Origin: Bactrocera neohumeralis
Taxonomy: Eukaryota > Arthropoda > Insecta > Diptera > Tephritidae
Length of the DNA stretch: 64,000 nt
NCBI RefSeq assembly: GCF_024586455.1
Contig: NC_065920.1
Location: forward strand, 49,373,824-49,437,823
Direction: 5' to 3'
In this document: positions 11,346 to 21,837 of the stretch, one piece after another
How positions within the stretch are numbered: position 1 is the stretch's first letter
Layout of the letters: every line of letters starts with the position of its first letter
The notes under the pieces: model-generated
The model's input: the letters and a program-made list of their open reading frames with translations, nothing else
Told to the model about the DNA's origin: nothing
Databases searched by the model: none
Made by a program: the position numbers and the translations under genes

Positions 11346-12529
11346 GCCTTAAACCCATGACGTTTGCATTCACAAAGCAATAATTTAATTGACTGCTTCG
11401 TGACATTTAACACTTTTCTAGACCATACTTTAGACTCCTTTGCACATCCACATAGCTACATATACATTTATGTACGTACATATACGTATGTATTTACTAA
11501 ACACCCACCCATATCACGGAACCTTTCATATAACTTGCTCTTTTTGCTTGAAAAGCCGATTGAGCGTCTGCCATCAGCATTATGTCATTAATAATTTCCT
11601 TCAATAATCTCACTTTTCAGTTGTGGACTTACATTTGCGCTCGTAAATCAAATAAATCACTATGCCATAACATGGCTGGTTGAGCATGGCCATCAAGTTG
11701 CAGCACTCAGCCGCTGACCAGCGAACAACTTTCAAACACATACTATCATGCACAGACACACTCAAACACATGTAAATATGCATGCAGCTTATGGTCGGTT
11801 AGGAGCGCTGCGATGCAGAAGACCTCTAAGTCGGTGAGCTGCGTTTGACCAAGCTTGTGTGACAGTGGCCTGGCGATGGCAATGGTAATGCCAGAGCTGG
11901 CTAGCAGCCAATTTATGGCCGCCATATTGTTTCCGCTCATTTGATGCGCGTTTGGTTCGCGCTGTTGAGCTCTGTACGCTTTGATTGCCTTGTTTGCGCT
12001 TGTGTATGTGTCTTTTGTATTTGTGTGTGTGTTTTTGTGAAAGTATTTCTAAGTCTTCCCTTGGCGGAGTCGTCAATTATTAAGCTTCATAAATCGCTTC
12101 AACGGTTTCAATTACACGTCGTCAGCTGCCAAGTCTTTCTCTATCGCTCTTCGCTATTCATTTCGGTTTTTGAAATGCTTTTTGTGGACTTCGCTTTATT
12201 TCGTATATAGAACGTTGAACTTGCAAATTATTGTATTATTTATTAATTAAAAACAGAAATTGATTCAAAAGCTCTCAATATATGACAGCTTAAATGTAAA
12301 AGAGCATAAAACAGACTAAGGAGGACTCTCAAATTAGAATTTCTAATGTAATGCAGAGGAAGTTAACGAGAATGTTAGATGCCAAAAAGGTTTGCATAAG
12401 CTTCCTAGTTTGAAAAAGCTGAGCTTTTTATCCAATAGATGGATACGGCGAATAAGCCCACTTTATCTATGAGTTTTATTACCAAATAATTGTAGACTCT
12501 GTTATGTTTAAGTTCGCATTCAACTTGCA
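11346..12529. other. higher-complexity intronic island, no exon proven
   Basis: 11.6-12.2 kb is less AT-rich than its surroundings and has open frames of 64-95 codons on both strands (11746-11940 and 11789-12076 minus, 11941-12210 plus). None shows a known domain or paired splice sites. A (TG)-rich patch lies at about 12003-12037. It could be conserved non-coding DNA. Confidence 0.4.
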
Positions 12530-12765
12530 AATGGAGGCTTTTGAGCTGTTCTCTTACGGCCAAGCTCTTAATTCGGATCTGTACTGTCACTATTTGAACC
12601 GTCTGAAGGAAGTGCAACACCTGGGCACACACATCGATAGTGAAATGTCAGGAGATGCGGAGCCCTAGTTGATAGGTTCTTACGTACCTTTCTGACATCA
12701 AGTGATTACTACCTGCTTCTTTATATAACGAAAGGTAAAAAATTTCCTTCAAGAGAAGGTAGTTA
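12530..12765 (+). pseudogene. mariner transposase C-terminal relic
   Basis: YGQALNSDLYCHYLNRLKEV matches the mariner block YGQTLNSDLYCQQLDRLK. It is followed at once by a THIDS-like stretch (family PHTS), so the intervening segment with HQDNA (second catalytic Asp) is deleted. Then comes a frame-broken equivalent of the third-Asp block (SDYYLLL for SDYHLF) and GKKFPSREG (family GEKFSSREA). Same lineage as the fragment at 56.6 kb. Confidence 0.75.
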
Positions 12766-14049
12766 AAATCGAGGTCCCAGCACACATTCACCGACGGTTA
12801 TTCGCACCAGTCGGCTTAAGGTTTTAGGTCATTGAAGCCAGGCTCAGTGTCATTGCGGGCATGGTATTATATTCGATCCTGTTACAGAACTTGAGTTATT
12901 GGGAATGCGACCGAGACTAGCAGACCAAAGGGAGTTAAACACAATTTTTCTCGCAGTTGGAGAGGAATGAGTACCAGCGTCGCAGGTTGTGAATTCACTA
13001 AAAGGTCAAAGAATGAAACAGGAACAGATGCTGACATCAGTTTCCTTCAAACTGAGTTAGTACCTCAGCATCAATTACAGTTGTTTAGTTAAGCGGATAT
13101 GAACGACTTGCTTTAGATTATGTAAGAACGGCAAAACTAGGCTTTCAGTGGAAAGCTCGGGGAATATCATTTTGACACCCAGTTAGAAAGGACAATAAGA
13201 AGAGAAATAATTTGCTCATTAGGCTGCGTTAGACCATTCTGCTGGTTCAATGTTTGCTTGGAACATTGAAATCTAAGGAAATACCTCAGATCACTACCAA
13301 CACATCATAGACCATTAAAGTACTTTGGGTACTTAGTAAAGTAGAATCGACAGAATATAGTGCGGAGAATGGTGAAACGCTGGAATATTACCTTCGCCTA
13401 TGTTCAGTTTTGAACCGATTAAGACATGTTATCTTACACGGACCCCATTGTTTAAATTTAAAGGGCTTGGATGCTAAGGAATAAGAGGTTTGTATTCGAT
13501 AAATGATAAGGTTGTGAATAGTAAAAAAGTTTGTGCACGTCATCTTATCATTATCATCTTCATCATCATCCCTATTGCTGACTTTGGTTATTTATTATTT
13601 AACCGAACATATCACACTTTTGCAACTTGCCAGGATCAAAGCTAGGAAAGTACCTTCTTAAGGGGGCGAAGGGAAGTACTGATCCTCTTCAACCCATTTG
13701 TAGCACAAAGATCGTCCAATTTTGACCCCGGTTCCTATGAAGTCCTTTCATCATCATTTATACATAACGCTATATCTATCTCGATTAGTGATAAATACAA
13801 CCGTTAGGTGTAAAAAACTATTATAGTCTGCAGCAACATGTTGCAAGTGTATAAAAATAAAATGAATACCATCTGAAATTAGATCTGCTTCATCTTTCAC
13901 ACACCCACTCCTCCCTCATAAATGCCAGCATTGTATTTTTTTAGGATTGATCCAATTAAATGACATCAATTTGACATTTGATTTTACACTACCAAATGTC
14001 ACAGCTGTCAAATTATTTTGTGTAATTTTGACATTTCCTACAAAAAACT
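12766..14049. other. intronic DNA, no feature recognised
   Basis: Medium-complexity sequence without a recognisable protein. Small items are an ATC-rich stretch near 13542-13570 and an imperfect inverted repeat around 13967-14016 (CAATTTGACA against TGTCAAATT). Confidence 0.45.
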
Positions 14050-14720
14050 AGTGTTGTTGTGGTTTATTGTAGATTTTTATACCCTAAGCAGTGTGTATTA
14101 AGTATGTCATGAAGTATGCCCGAAAATTTGTAATAATCAGAAGAAAACATCGTTGACCCTACAAAATATATATATGTATATGTATATAAATGATCAGCGG
14201 GACGAGCTGAGTCGACTAAGCCATGACTGTTTGTCTGTCTGTATATACGCGAACTAGTCCCTTAGTCTTAACGATATTGATCTTAAATTTTGCACACGTA
14301 CTTTTCTTTCGAAGAAGCCGCTTATTTGACGGAATCGTTGATATTGGATCAATATAAAGTCAAGTTCTTGTAGGGAAAACCTTTTTAGTTCACGATATAT
14401 GTATCTTCGTGAAATTAGGTATGTATTATTATCCTAAGCAACGACAATTTGTGGAAAATATTCTCAGCTTGGACTACTGTATCATATAGCTGCCATACAA
14501 ACTGACCGATCAAAATCAAGTTTTCTTATGGAAACTTGACGCCAAAAGCGGCACAGACGCTTGCCCAGGTCACTGGAAAATCTGCAAATAAATTGTTCGG
14601 ATTGTATCACTATATCATATACATATCTTCCATACAAACTGACCGATCGAAATCATGTGCTTGTATGAATACCTCATTGTAGTTGTGAAGGGTATTATGG
14701 CTTCGGTGCCAGCGAATTTA
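14050..14720 (-). repeat. 154-bp-phased dispersed repeat, minus orientation
   Basis: This is the reverse complement of the family at 28.0, 29.8 and 35.2 kb. It has two CATACAAACTGACCGATC boxes at about 14494 and 14631, and the conserved terminal text ATGATCAGCGGGACGAGCTG, then GACTAAGCCATGACTG and the CAGACAGACA-type tract (here TGTCTGTCTG) at about 14190-14255. No coding capacity. Confidence 0.8.
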
Positions 14721-15939
14721 ACGAGCTTCCTTGTTTTAAGTGTGCCTGAACTTTTTTCCACTCATATGACATTTATTAGTCACAGTTAGCTGCCAGTGAT
14801 GCATTATATACTATATATGATAATAAATCAATTGTCAGCCTATGACCACTCTTGTCCACCTATTCTATAACTCACTGCTGCGCTCACTGATTGCAGTGTT
14901 GCGCTTTCATATGTATTTGATTACAACTGTGCAACATAATTTACTGCCAACTGCCAACAAACATTGTATAATCAGGCATTCATTTGAGTGTTGTTGGCTG
15001 TATGCAATATTTTATCGCTTGTTATTATGCATGTTTGTTGTTGTAATTGTTAGTTGTTATTACACCTCCCCATACACTAATCATGTTAGGTAATTGATGC
15101 AACATTTTCAACGCCAACAGCATGGTCGATAAAGACTATATATGAATATATGATGATGGTAATGCTTGTACAAATATACATATATACTTGTATGTATACA
15201 CGTATGCAGTTGTGGGGCATATATGGTTGCCATAACGTATCAACATGCCGTTGGTCATTTGGGATTTATTTTTGTTGCTGCTGCACGTCAGCGCATTTCA
15301 CACCTTCCGTTCGTAGTGTTCGCTCCCCTTGTCACTTGATGCATATTTCAATAAAATTGCTATGACATTAGTTGCATCGCTGATTTCAATCCTTTCATCC
15401 ATTCGAGCCGCCAGTTTTAATGTCAAATCTCACCAATACTATTATGTTGTTGTTGGTTTATTGATGGTGTTGCCACATCGCTAGCTAGTTGTGCACTTGT
15501 GCCCACTTGCATTGTCAGGTGCCGTTATTGATGCGCTCATACAAAGTGCATCAGCCATTCAAGCATTAAGCGGATTCCCATTTTAAATAATTAATTGGAA
15601 AAAGTGAAATATTTTTGCAGATTTGGAAATTGAACTCGTTTATTTTTCATTGTTTGCCGTGCAGCCAATGAAAATTACTTCATTTCTATGGCTTAACAGT
15701 GGCTTTCAGCTTGATTTGAGCAATTTTATGGAGTGCTATTAAAAAATATTTAGTCCGATTATAAATCAATATTTAATCTAGTTTGCTTTGCTTTGTGTTT
15801 TTCTCACGCTTTCTCTTTATTTGCGGAAAAAGTGGTGTGAATCGGAGTCTATAAGCATAATAAATAAAGCAATTCACTCAAAGTATTCGATTAATCCTAC
15901 TAATTTACGCATGAATGAAATGCTGTCTATAATAGCTCG
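14721..15939. other. intronic DNA, no feature recognised
   Basis: Non-repetitive intron with several 60-80 codon frames (14842-15093, 15150-15365, 15788-15979) that match nothing known. It may be single-copy intron. Confidence 0.45.
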
Positions 15940-16035
15940 GATGGAGGATGGAGTCATGTGTAGAAGTTCACGCAAGTGAGGAAAGTTCTCTGATCGCCAT
16001 TCACTTGGGAGTGGCCAGAAACGATTCTTTTACAC

Positions 16036-17301
16036 ATGGCTCAAGCAACTCACTACTTCCGGTCTTTGACCAAGTATCCTCTGGGTAGCCTAAGAACATC
16101 CGTTCGAAGGCGAGCTAATGTGAGAAGGCGCAACATTCCCTCCGCAGGGTTGTGCGCTGGGTTTAAGACCCGCCACGTAAAAAAAACACCCCCAATGAAA
16201 GGAAGCAACAAGCCTCGGATGAGAGACCCCCCTTTTGATGACGACCATGGCAAACGAAATAAGGACTACGATTTGAGGGCATACACCTGGAATGTCCGGA
16301 CCCTTAAGTGGGAAGGTGCCGCTGCCCAGCTGGTTGATGTCCTCGCGAAAATAAAGGCTGACATCACCGCCGTCCAAGAAATGCGATGGACGGGACAAGG
16401 ACAGACACGAGTAGGTCCTTGTGACATTTACTACAGTGGCCATATAAAGGAGCGCAAGTTTGGTGTTGGATTCGTGGTGGGAGAGAGACTCCGTCGCCGA
16501 GTACTATCATTCACTCCGGTGAATGAGCGTCTAGCCACAATCCGCATCAAAGCGAGGTTCTTCAACATATCGCTGATTTGCGCCCACGCCCCGACGGAAG
16601 AGAAGGACGATGTAACCAAAGATGCCTTCTATGAGCGTTTGGAGAGCGCTTATGAGAGCTGCCCCCGCCACGATATCAAAATCGCCAGGGTGGGCAAAGA
16701 AGGTATCTTTGGCACTACGGTCGGTAAATTCAGCCTCCACGACGAAACATCCCCAAATGGGTTGAGGCTGATTGACTTCGCCGGAAATATGGTTATCTGT
16801 AGTACTAGATTCCAGCATAAGAAGATTCATCAAGCTACCTGTCTGTCTCCGGATCGGAAAACTACCAACCAGATCGATCATGTTGTGATAGACGGAAGAC
16901 ACGTCTCCGGTGTTTTAGATGTGCGTGCGCTCCGAGGTCCTAACATTGACTCGGACCACTATATTGTTGCAGCCAAGATTCGCACCCGCCTCTGTGCAGC
17001 AAAAAACGCACGCCAACAAACACAAGGAAGGTTCGACGTCGAGGAGCTGCAATCACAACAGACAGCCGAACGATTTTCTACTCCTGCTACTCGTCAACAA
17101 CTCGGTATAAGGGAGCTGTGGGACGGCATTTCAAATTCCTTACGTACAGCTGCAACCGAAGCCATTGGTTTTCGGAAAGTGCAAAAGAATAGCTGGTACG
17201 CCGAGGAGTGCGTGTCGCAGCGGAGAGAAAACAGGCTGCCTACCTCGCAACGTTACGATCGACCACAACACGTGCGGGATGGGATAGATACCGAGAGTTG
17301 A
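16036..17301 (+). pseudogene. RTE APE-like endonuclease reading frame, active-site motif lost
   Basis: A 421-residue open frame. Endonuclease landmarks: TWNVRTL (84-90, Asn motif), QEMRW (114-118, catalytic Glu), FGVGFVVGE (142-150), ICAHAPT (181-187), NQIDHVVID (278-286) and SDHYIV (306-311, catalytic His). Between DIKI (216) and ARVGKEGIFG (217) the expected GDFN-containing block is absent without a frame change. This is consistent with an in-frame loss of about six residues at 16683/16684 that removes the Asp/Asn catalytic pair. A further short gap follows LIDFAG. At about 17205 a frameshift replaces the native CRVAAERKQ continuation (open at 17208-17480) and the frame ends at a false stop. 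It would make a dead endonuclease. Confidence 0.85.
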
Positions 17302-18655
17302 AAAGGGAAGCGAGACGCATTTGCAGACAGAAAAAGAAAGAGGCTAAATTGCGTGAGTACGAAGAGCTTGACTATCTGGCCGACAGGCGTAATGCTCGAA
17401 AATTCTACGAAAAAATGCGGCGGCTTACAGAAGGTTTCAAGACCGGAGCATACTCTTGTAGAACCCCAAAGGTGATCTAGTGACCGATGCCCAGAGCATA
17501 CTAAAATTATTGAGGGAACACTTCTCCAGCCCGCTGAATGACAGTGAACGCACAACGCCAGGAGAAGGCGAACCCGAACCCGATTCCCCAATCGATGACG
17601 ATGGAGCAGACGTTCCATTGCCCGACCATGAAGAAGTTCGAATAGCAACTGCTCGCCTGAAGAACAACAAAGCGGCAGGGGTCGACGGATTGCCGGCCGG
17701 GAAGGACCTCTCCGAGCCGTTCGATACCAAACGAGGTTTCAGGCAAGGCGACTCCCTATCGTGCGACTCTTCAACCTGCTTCTGGAGAAAATAGTTCGAG
17801 CTGCAGAACTAAATAGAGAAGGTACCATCTTCTATAAGAGTGTACATCTGCTGGCGTATGCCGATGATGTTGATATCATCGGCCTCAACACCCGTACCGT
17901 TAGTTCTGCTTTCTCCAGGCTGGACAAGGAAGCACAGAAAATGGGTCTGGCAGTGAACGAGGGCAAAACGAAATATCTCCTGTCATCAAACAAACAGTCG
18001 TCGCACTCGCGACTTGGCTCTCACGTCACTGTTGACAGTCATAACTTTGAAGTTGTAAATAGTTTTGTATATCTGGGAACCAGCATAAACAGCACCAACA
18101 ATGTCAGCCTGGAAATCCAACGCAGGATAACTCTTGCCAATAGGTGCTACTTCGGACTGAGTAGGCAATTGAAAAGTAAAGTCCTCTCTCGACGAATAAA
18201 AGCTAAACTCTATAAGTCGCTCATAATTCCCGTCCTGCTATATGGTGCAGAGGCTTGGGCGATGACAGCAACCGATGAGTCGACGTTGACAGTTTTCGAG
18301 AAAAAAGTTCTGCGAAAGATTTATGGTCCTTTTCGCATTGGAAACGGCGAATATCGCATTCGATGGAACGATGAGCTGTACGAGATATACGACGACATTG
18401 ACATAGTTCAGCGAGTTTAGAGACAGCGGCTACGCTTTCTATGTCATGTCGTCCGAATGGATGAAAACACTCCAGCTCTCAAAGTATTCGACGCAGTACA
18501 ATCAAGGAAGATTTCCACTCCGTTGGAAGGACCAAGTGGAGAAGGACCGGGCTTCGCTTCGAATATCCAATTGGCGCCACGTAGCGAAAGAAGAAACGAC
18601 TGGCGCGCTGTTGTTAACTCGGCTATAATCGCGTAAGCGGTGTCGCCGCCAATTA
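17208..18655 (+). pseudogene. RTE reverse transcriptase region, deleted and frameshifted
   Basis: The coding continuation is split over at least three frames: 17208-17480, 17480-17794 and 17761-18420. After RLKNNKAAGVDGLPA the frame jumps at about 17697-17703 straight to GKDLSEPFDTKRGFRQGDS. The fingers and the palm motif with the first catalytic Asp are therefore gone, while motif B (GFRQGD) and the YADD-type motif (AYADDVDII, about 17850-17880) remain. A one-base shift near 17762 separates them. The thumb/C-terminal region is well kept (KYLLSSNKQSSHSRLGSH, LLYGAEAW, YRIRWNDELYE), then a stop (V* before RQRLRFL, 18418) and a further deletion near 18500. Non-functional. Confidence 0.85.
18628..18641 (+). 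other. RTE 3'-UTR hairpin with GTAA tetraloop
   Basis: ATCGC-GTAA-GCGGT: a five-pair stem with one U-G wobble capped by a GNRA tetraloop, about 10-20 nt before the AAG-rich tail. Equivalent hairpins occur in the other two RTE 3' ends (45448-45461 and 55604-55617). Probably part of the signal the reverse transcriptase uses to find its own RNA; that role is inferred. Confidence 0.6.
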
Positions 18656-18744
18656 AGAAGATTAAGAAGAAGATAACCGACTATTTTATCCATGAAATTG
18701 AAGTTCATGATCTCGGCGACATTTGGTTTCAACAAGACAGCGCC

Positions 18745-18757
18745 ACTTCCCACACAT
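18745..18757 (+). repeat. 13-bp target-site duplication, left copy
   Basis: ACTTCCCACACAT, identical to 19808-19820, flanks the minus-strand LINE. The same bases are the natural codons (ATSHT block) of the interrupted transposase, which proves the insertion order. Confidence 0.95.
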
Positions 18758-19807
18758 GTTGTTATTGTTTTAACGATTTCTCAGTCCCCGTTAAGATGGT
18801 AAGGGTTAACTGTGTTGTCGCCGACGTCATCTAACGGGAGGCCCAGGAAACGTACTGTTTCGACGGGGTCGGACCAAAGGGAAAAGGGTGTTAGATGAGT
18901 AGGGTTGGCAAGGATGCAAAGAGGTGGTCAGTGCCATGCGGAGACTCGTTGCATGTAGGACATACATTGGGTATGTCAGGGTCTATTCTGGATAAGTAGG
19001 AGTTTAACCTGTTACAATATCCAGAACGAATTTGCGCTAGGGTCACTCGCGTTTCTCGCGGCAATTCGAGCTCTTCGTCTGCGATGGGTGGTGGTTTGAC
19101 TCCAAGAACGCCATTCACGGGAAGGAAGTCGGTGAAGGTATTGATGGCTCCACTGTGAATGGCGGTCAGTACCTGTCGAAAGTCAGTTGCGTCCGAAGTC
19201 CGGTCGGCGTACTGTACGACGTCGTCGACGTAGTCAAGGAAAGACCTCTTGATGCTCCTAGGAGGCGGTTCCGCTCCAAGAAGTGGCTGCAAGGGTGATT
19301 TCTACGAAAACATCCCAGCAGGAACTGCTTGGAGAGGAGTTCATTATGCTCCTTAACTGGGAGCATAAGTGTCTCACTATGAAGGCGTTCGATGTGTGCA
19401 GTATTTTGACAGGTCTGGAGTTTCCTCATCTGCGTACCACTGCATCCAGGCGACCATATTGGTGCTGCGTACTTGAGAACCGGCCGGCCGATTGCCTTGT
19501 ATGTTGCCAACAACGTTTCTTTGTCTTTTCCCCATGTGCTGCCAGCTAGCGACTTGAGGATTGTGTTGCGGCTTTGTACCTTGGTGATAATCGCGGTCGT
19601 ATGGGGAATGAAGGAGCATAGACTATCAAATGTTACTCCTAAAATCTTAGGGTTATTGACAGTCGGAATTTTGATGCCATCGACTGCAATATTAAGTTCA
19701 AGTCTATACTCCTTCGTCCAGTTCGTTAAAATGGTCGCTGTGGACTTGGTGGGGGAAAGTGTGAGGTTACGTGCAGTGAGGAAACGAGAAAGGTCGGAGA
19801 GGTGTCG
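18758..19807 (-). mobile_element. 5'-truncated LINE (Jockey/I superfamily) inserted in a transposase
   Basis: A 1050-bp minus-strand element bounded by a perfect 13-bp duplication. On the minus strand it begins inside the reverse transcriptase just past the YADD region: LTARNLTLSPTKSTATI, then PTVNNPKILGVTFDS (a LINE landmark), LAGSTWGKDKETLLATYKAI and KYAAPIWSPG. A frameshift near 19270-19290 leads into EPPPRSIKRSF and ARETRVTLAQIRSGYCNRL-like text with a zinc-finger-like CPTCNESPHGTDHLF near the end. The 3' end carries a short tail (AAAACAATAACAAC) adjoining the left duplication, as expected for target-primed insertion. Family name uncertain; it lacks the RNase H region seen in other LINEs here. 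Confidence 0.9.
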
Positions 19808-19820
19808 ACTTCCCACACAT
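19808..19820 (+). repeat. 13-bp target-site duplication, right copy
   Basis: ACTTCCCACACAT, identical to the left copy at 18745-18757; transposase homology resumes immediately after it. Confidence 0.95.
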
Positions 19821-20075
19821 CGCATCAATCAATTGATTTATTGAGGTAAGATCGTGTGATATCACATCGTTAAACTTTTTCCTGTGGGAATATGAAAAGT
19901 CTAACATCTATGCGGACAATCCTGCTTCGGTTCAGGTTTTGGAGCAAACAGTTACCGATCCAAATGCCCGAATGAGTCATTGAATGTTAAACTCAACGGA
20001 TGGACCATCTGAGGCGTAGCCGCGGCCAACTTTTGATAGAGAAAGTCTTCAGAAAATAAATGCCAAAGGATATTC

Positions 20076-21837
20076 TTTCGAATGATAAAAACATTCTCAA
20101 TTAAATTGTTTTGTGTTTGTTTCTTTTAAAAAAGACCGAAACATCGAAATGGATAACCCTTTAGCATGCGCTGTTCAACGAAGGTTGCTATTTATCTCAT
20201 GGAAACTGGGCACAAAACGAGCCTCAGACGGTATAGCCGAAATGTTCAGTAGATTTGACTACTTGCCTGATAAACTGGACTACTGCATCCCGGAACCTTA
20301 AGTTGGTGGTTTCTTCTCTGCGCATATATCTACAAGGGTTATATGTTCAGTGCAAAGTCACTGGAAAAGAAATGAAGTGAGCTTTTTCACGAATGGGTCG
20401 AAGCTCAGAGGAAGCTTGATGAGAAAGGAAATGTTTTATCAGTATTTCTTCATTAATTTTAGCTTCATACTACCAGACCAGTGTTTTTTAAATAAAAAGG
20501 GCTGTAATTAAGTTACCAATGGATGCTTTGAAATGCTGCTTCCTTCATTAGTTAAGGAGTATAAGCAATATAATCAAGCTACTTCGTTATTAGACTGTTT
20601 TGGGGCCTGATCATAGCGGAATCACTTGAAGCTACATAGAAAATGTACCCTTAATTCAATATCATCAGACTGGGAACGAATCGGTACCCCACTGGCCGCT
20701 TGAGTTCTTGGACTGGATCTGTAGATTTCGTGTAGAATTAGCAAGCGTTCGTTAGTGAGCAGCTTCTGTGTGATAGGGAGACACTACTGACCTCTAGTGA
20801 AACGTAAGAGGACCATTGAATTACTTGCTCTTGGCAAGTTCCATTTCGCCACAATAATATGAGATCTAATTGTACACCCTTCTATACTACTTCATTGTAT
20901 AGCTTTCGCTAGATAAGATTATGATATGCTCAAAGCGCTTTATTGGCATGCGGATATCATTTTAATCTTTATTTGGGACTTTTGGGCATCGTAATAGACT
21001 GGCGTTCCTGTCCAAGCGGGACCTTTCGTGGCTTATTGAAATATCAGCCTTATTTCCTTACCTAACTTAATCAAGTCGGATTCGCATCACCACTCCCAAA
21101 CCGCAAATAATAAAATATTTACTTGCTTACATTAAAATTTAAACCTTTAAAGCCCTTATTCGTCTGAAGTGAGGTTATGAACAGTCTCCCAAAACGACAT
21201 CTATGTACATATGAACCAAATTATAGTATATGTATGCAAAAGAAAAGCTGTTATAAATTGCAACAGTTGAGCTGTCTGTAAGCAAAATCGATTGCAAAGT
21301 TCGTAACTATGATGTGTGAGTCCAATAATTCAGAGAATAAAATGCAACAAATTGTGTTAAAGGGATGAAAGGGGTTTTCCTAAGCTGTATAGAATCAAGA
21401 AAACTTGTCACTTTGGTATATATGCAATTTATCGTTGCATATGGTCATATACATACATAAATATAGACATGTGCTCAGTAAACACTACCATAAGATGTTG
21501 AGTTTTATTACAACTACTTTGTTTAAGCAGCTGCCACAATACATACATACAAAGAGTATCAATATAGGTATTAAGTGCGTGTGAGTGACCCAGTATGAAA
21601 AGTTTTTAAAAAGTTTTTTGAGTACAAATAACGAAGAGAATAAAACAGCTGCTGGAGGAAATCTTTGCAATAAAATCCACATCTTATTTATAAGTTCCAA
21701 AGTGGGAGTCTACCACTAGAAGGGACTTTTAGCCATACTTTTTCGTAGCTCTTCTTGACCACTTCCCGATATAGTGGAGTTTACGAAACGTAGTACTAGA
21801 AATTAACATACAGTTCGTAAGGAACCATAAACATAGC
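20076..21837. other. intronic DNA, no feature recognised
   Basis: The end of the transposase element probably reaches about 20140. Beyond that the sequence is of medium complexity with no recognisable protein. A 62-codon frame at 20113-20301 has no known match. Confidence 0.45.

Larger units (their letters stand above)
15940..18668 (+). mobile_element. RTE-clade non-LTR retrotransposon, internally deleted
   Basis: The single long copy of this LINE in the window. The order is a 5' region, an APE-type endonuclease, a partial reverse transcriptase with YADD, a conserved C-terminal region, and a 3' UTR ending GCGTAAGCGG and then an AAG-rich tail (TTAAGAAGATTAAGAAGAAG), as RTE elements end in short tandem repeats rather than poly(A). 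Four shorter relatives of the same or sister subfamilies lie at 32.1-33.0, 33.2-33.5, 54.9-55.6 and 58.5-59.4 kb, and a 106-bp derivative at 45.38 kb. The 5' boundary is estimated from the start of the family-like text and may be off by about 100 bp. No target duplication was identified. Confidence 0.85.
18669..20075 (+). pseudogene. mariner/Tc1-type transposase relic split by a LINE
   Basis: 18669-18757 encodes ITDYFIHEIEVHDLGDIWFQ then QDSATSHT, the block around the second catalytic Asp (family WFQQDGATCHTA). The frame then stops because a LINE sits at 18758-19807. It resumes at 19821 with SHQSIDLL-like text, a degraded VISH..LNFFLW (family LTPLDFFLWGY, third Asp region), then IYADNPAS, RMDHLRRSRG and a C-terminal tail to about 20060. 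This is the transposase lineage seen widely in insects with WFQQDGATCHTA. The N-terminal half is missing; the RTE copy abuts on the left, so that side may have been lost at or after RTE insertion. Confidence 0.8.

Noticed and set aside
11746..12210. overlapping 64-95 codon frames on both strands
   Set aside because: Checked for nAChR upstream exon blocks because of CCGCCATATT text; the translations match nothing and overlap each other in conflicting phases.
13967..14016. inverted TTTGACA/TGTCAAA as a MITE end
   Set aside because: The arms are short and no target duplication or defined interior is visible.
16090..16902. several minus frames of 60-130 codons across the RTE
   Set aside because: Shadows of the RTE endonuclease frame; no independent domain.
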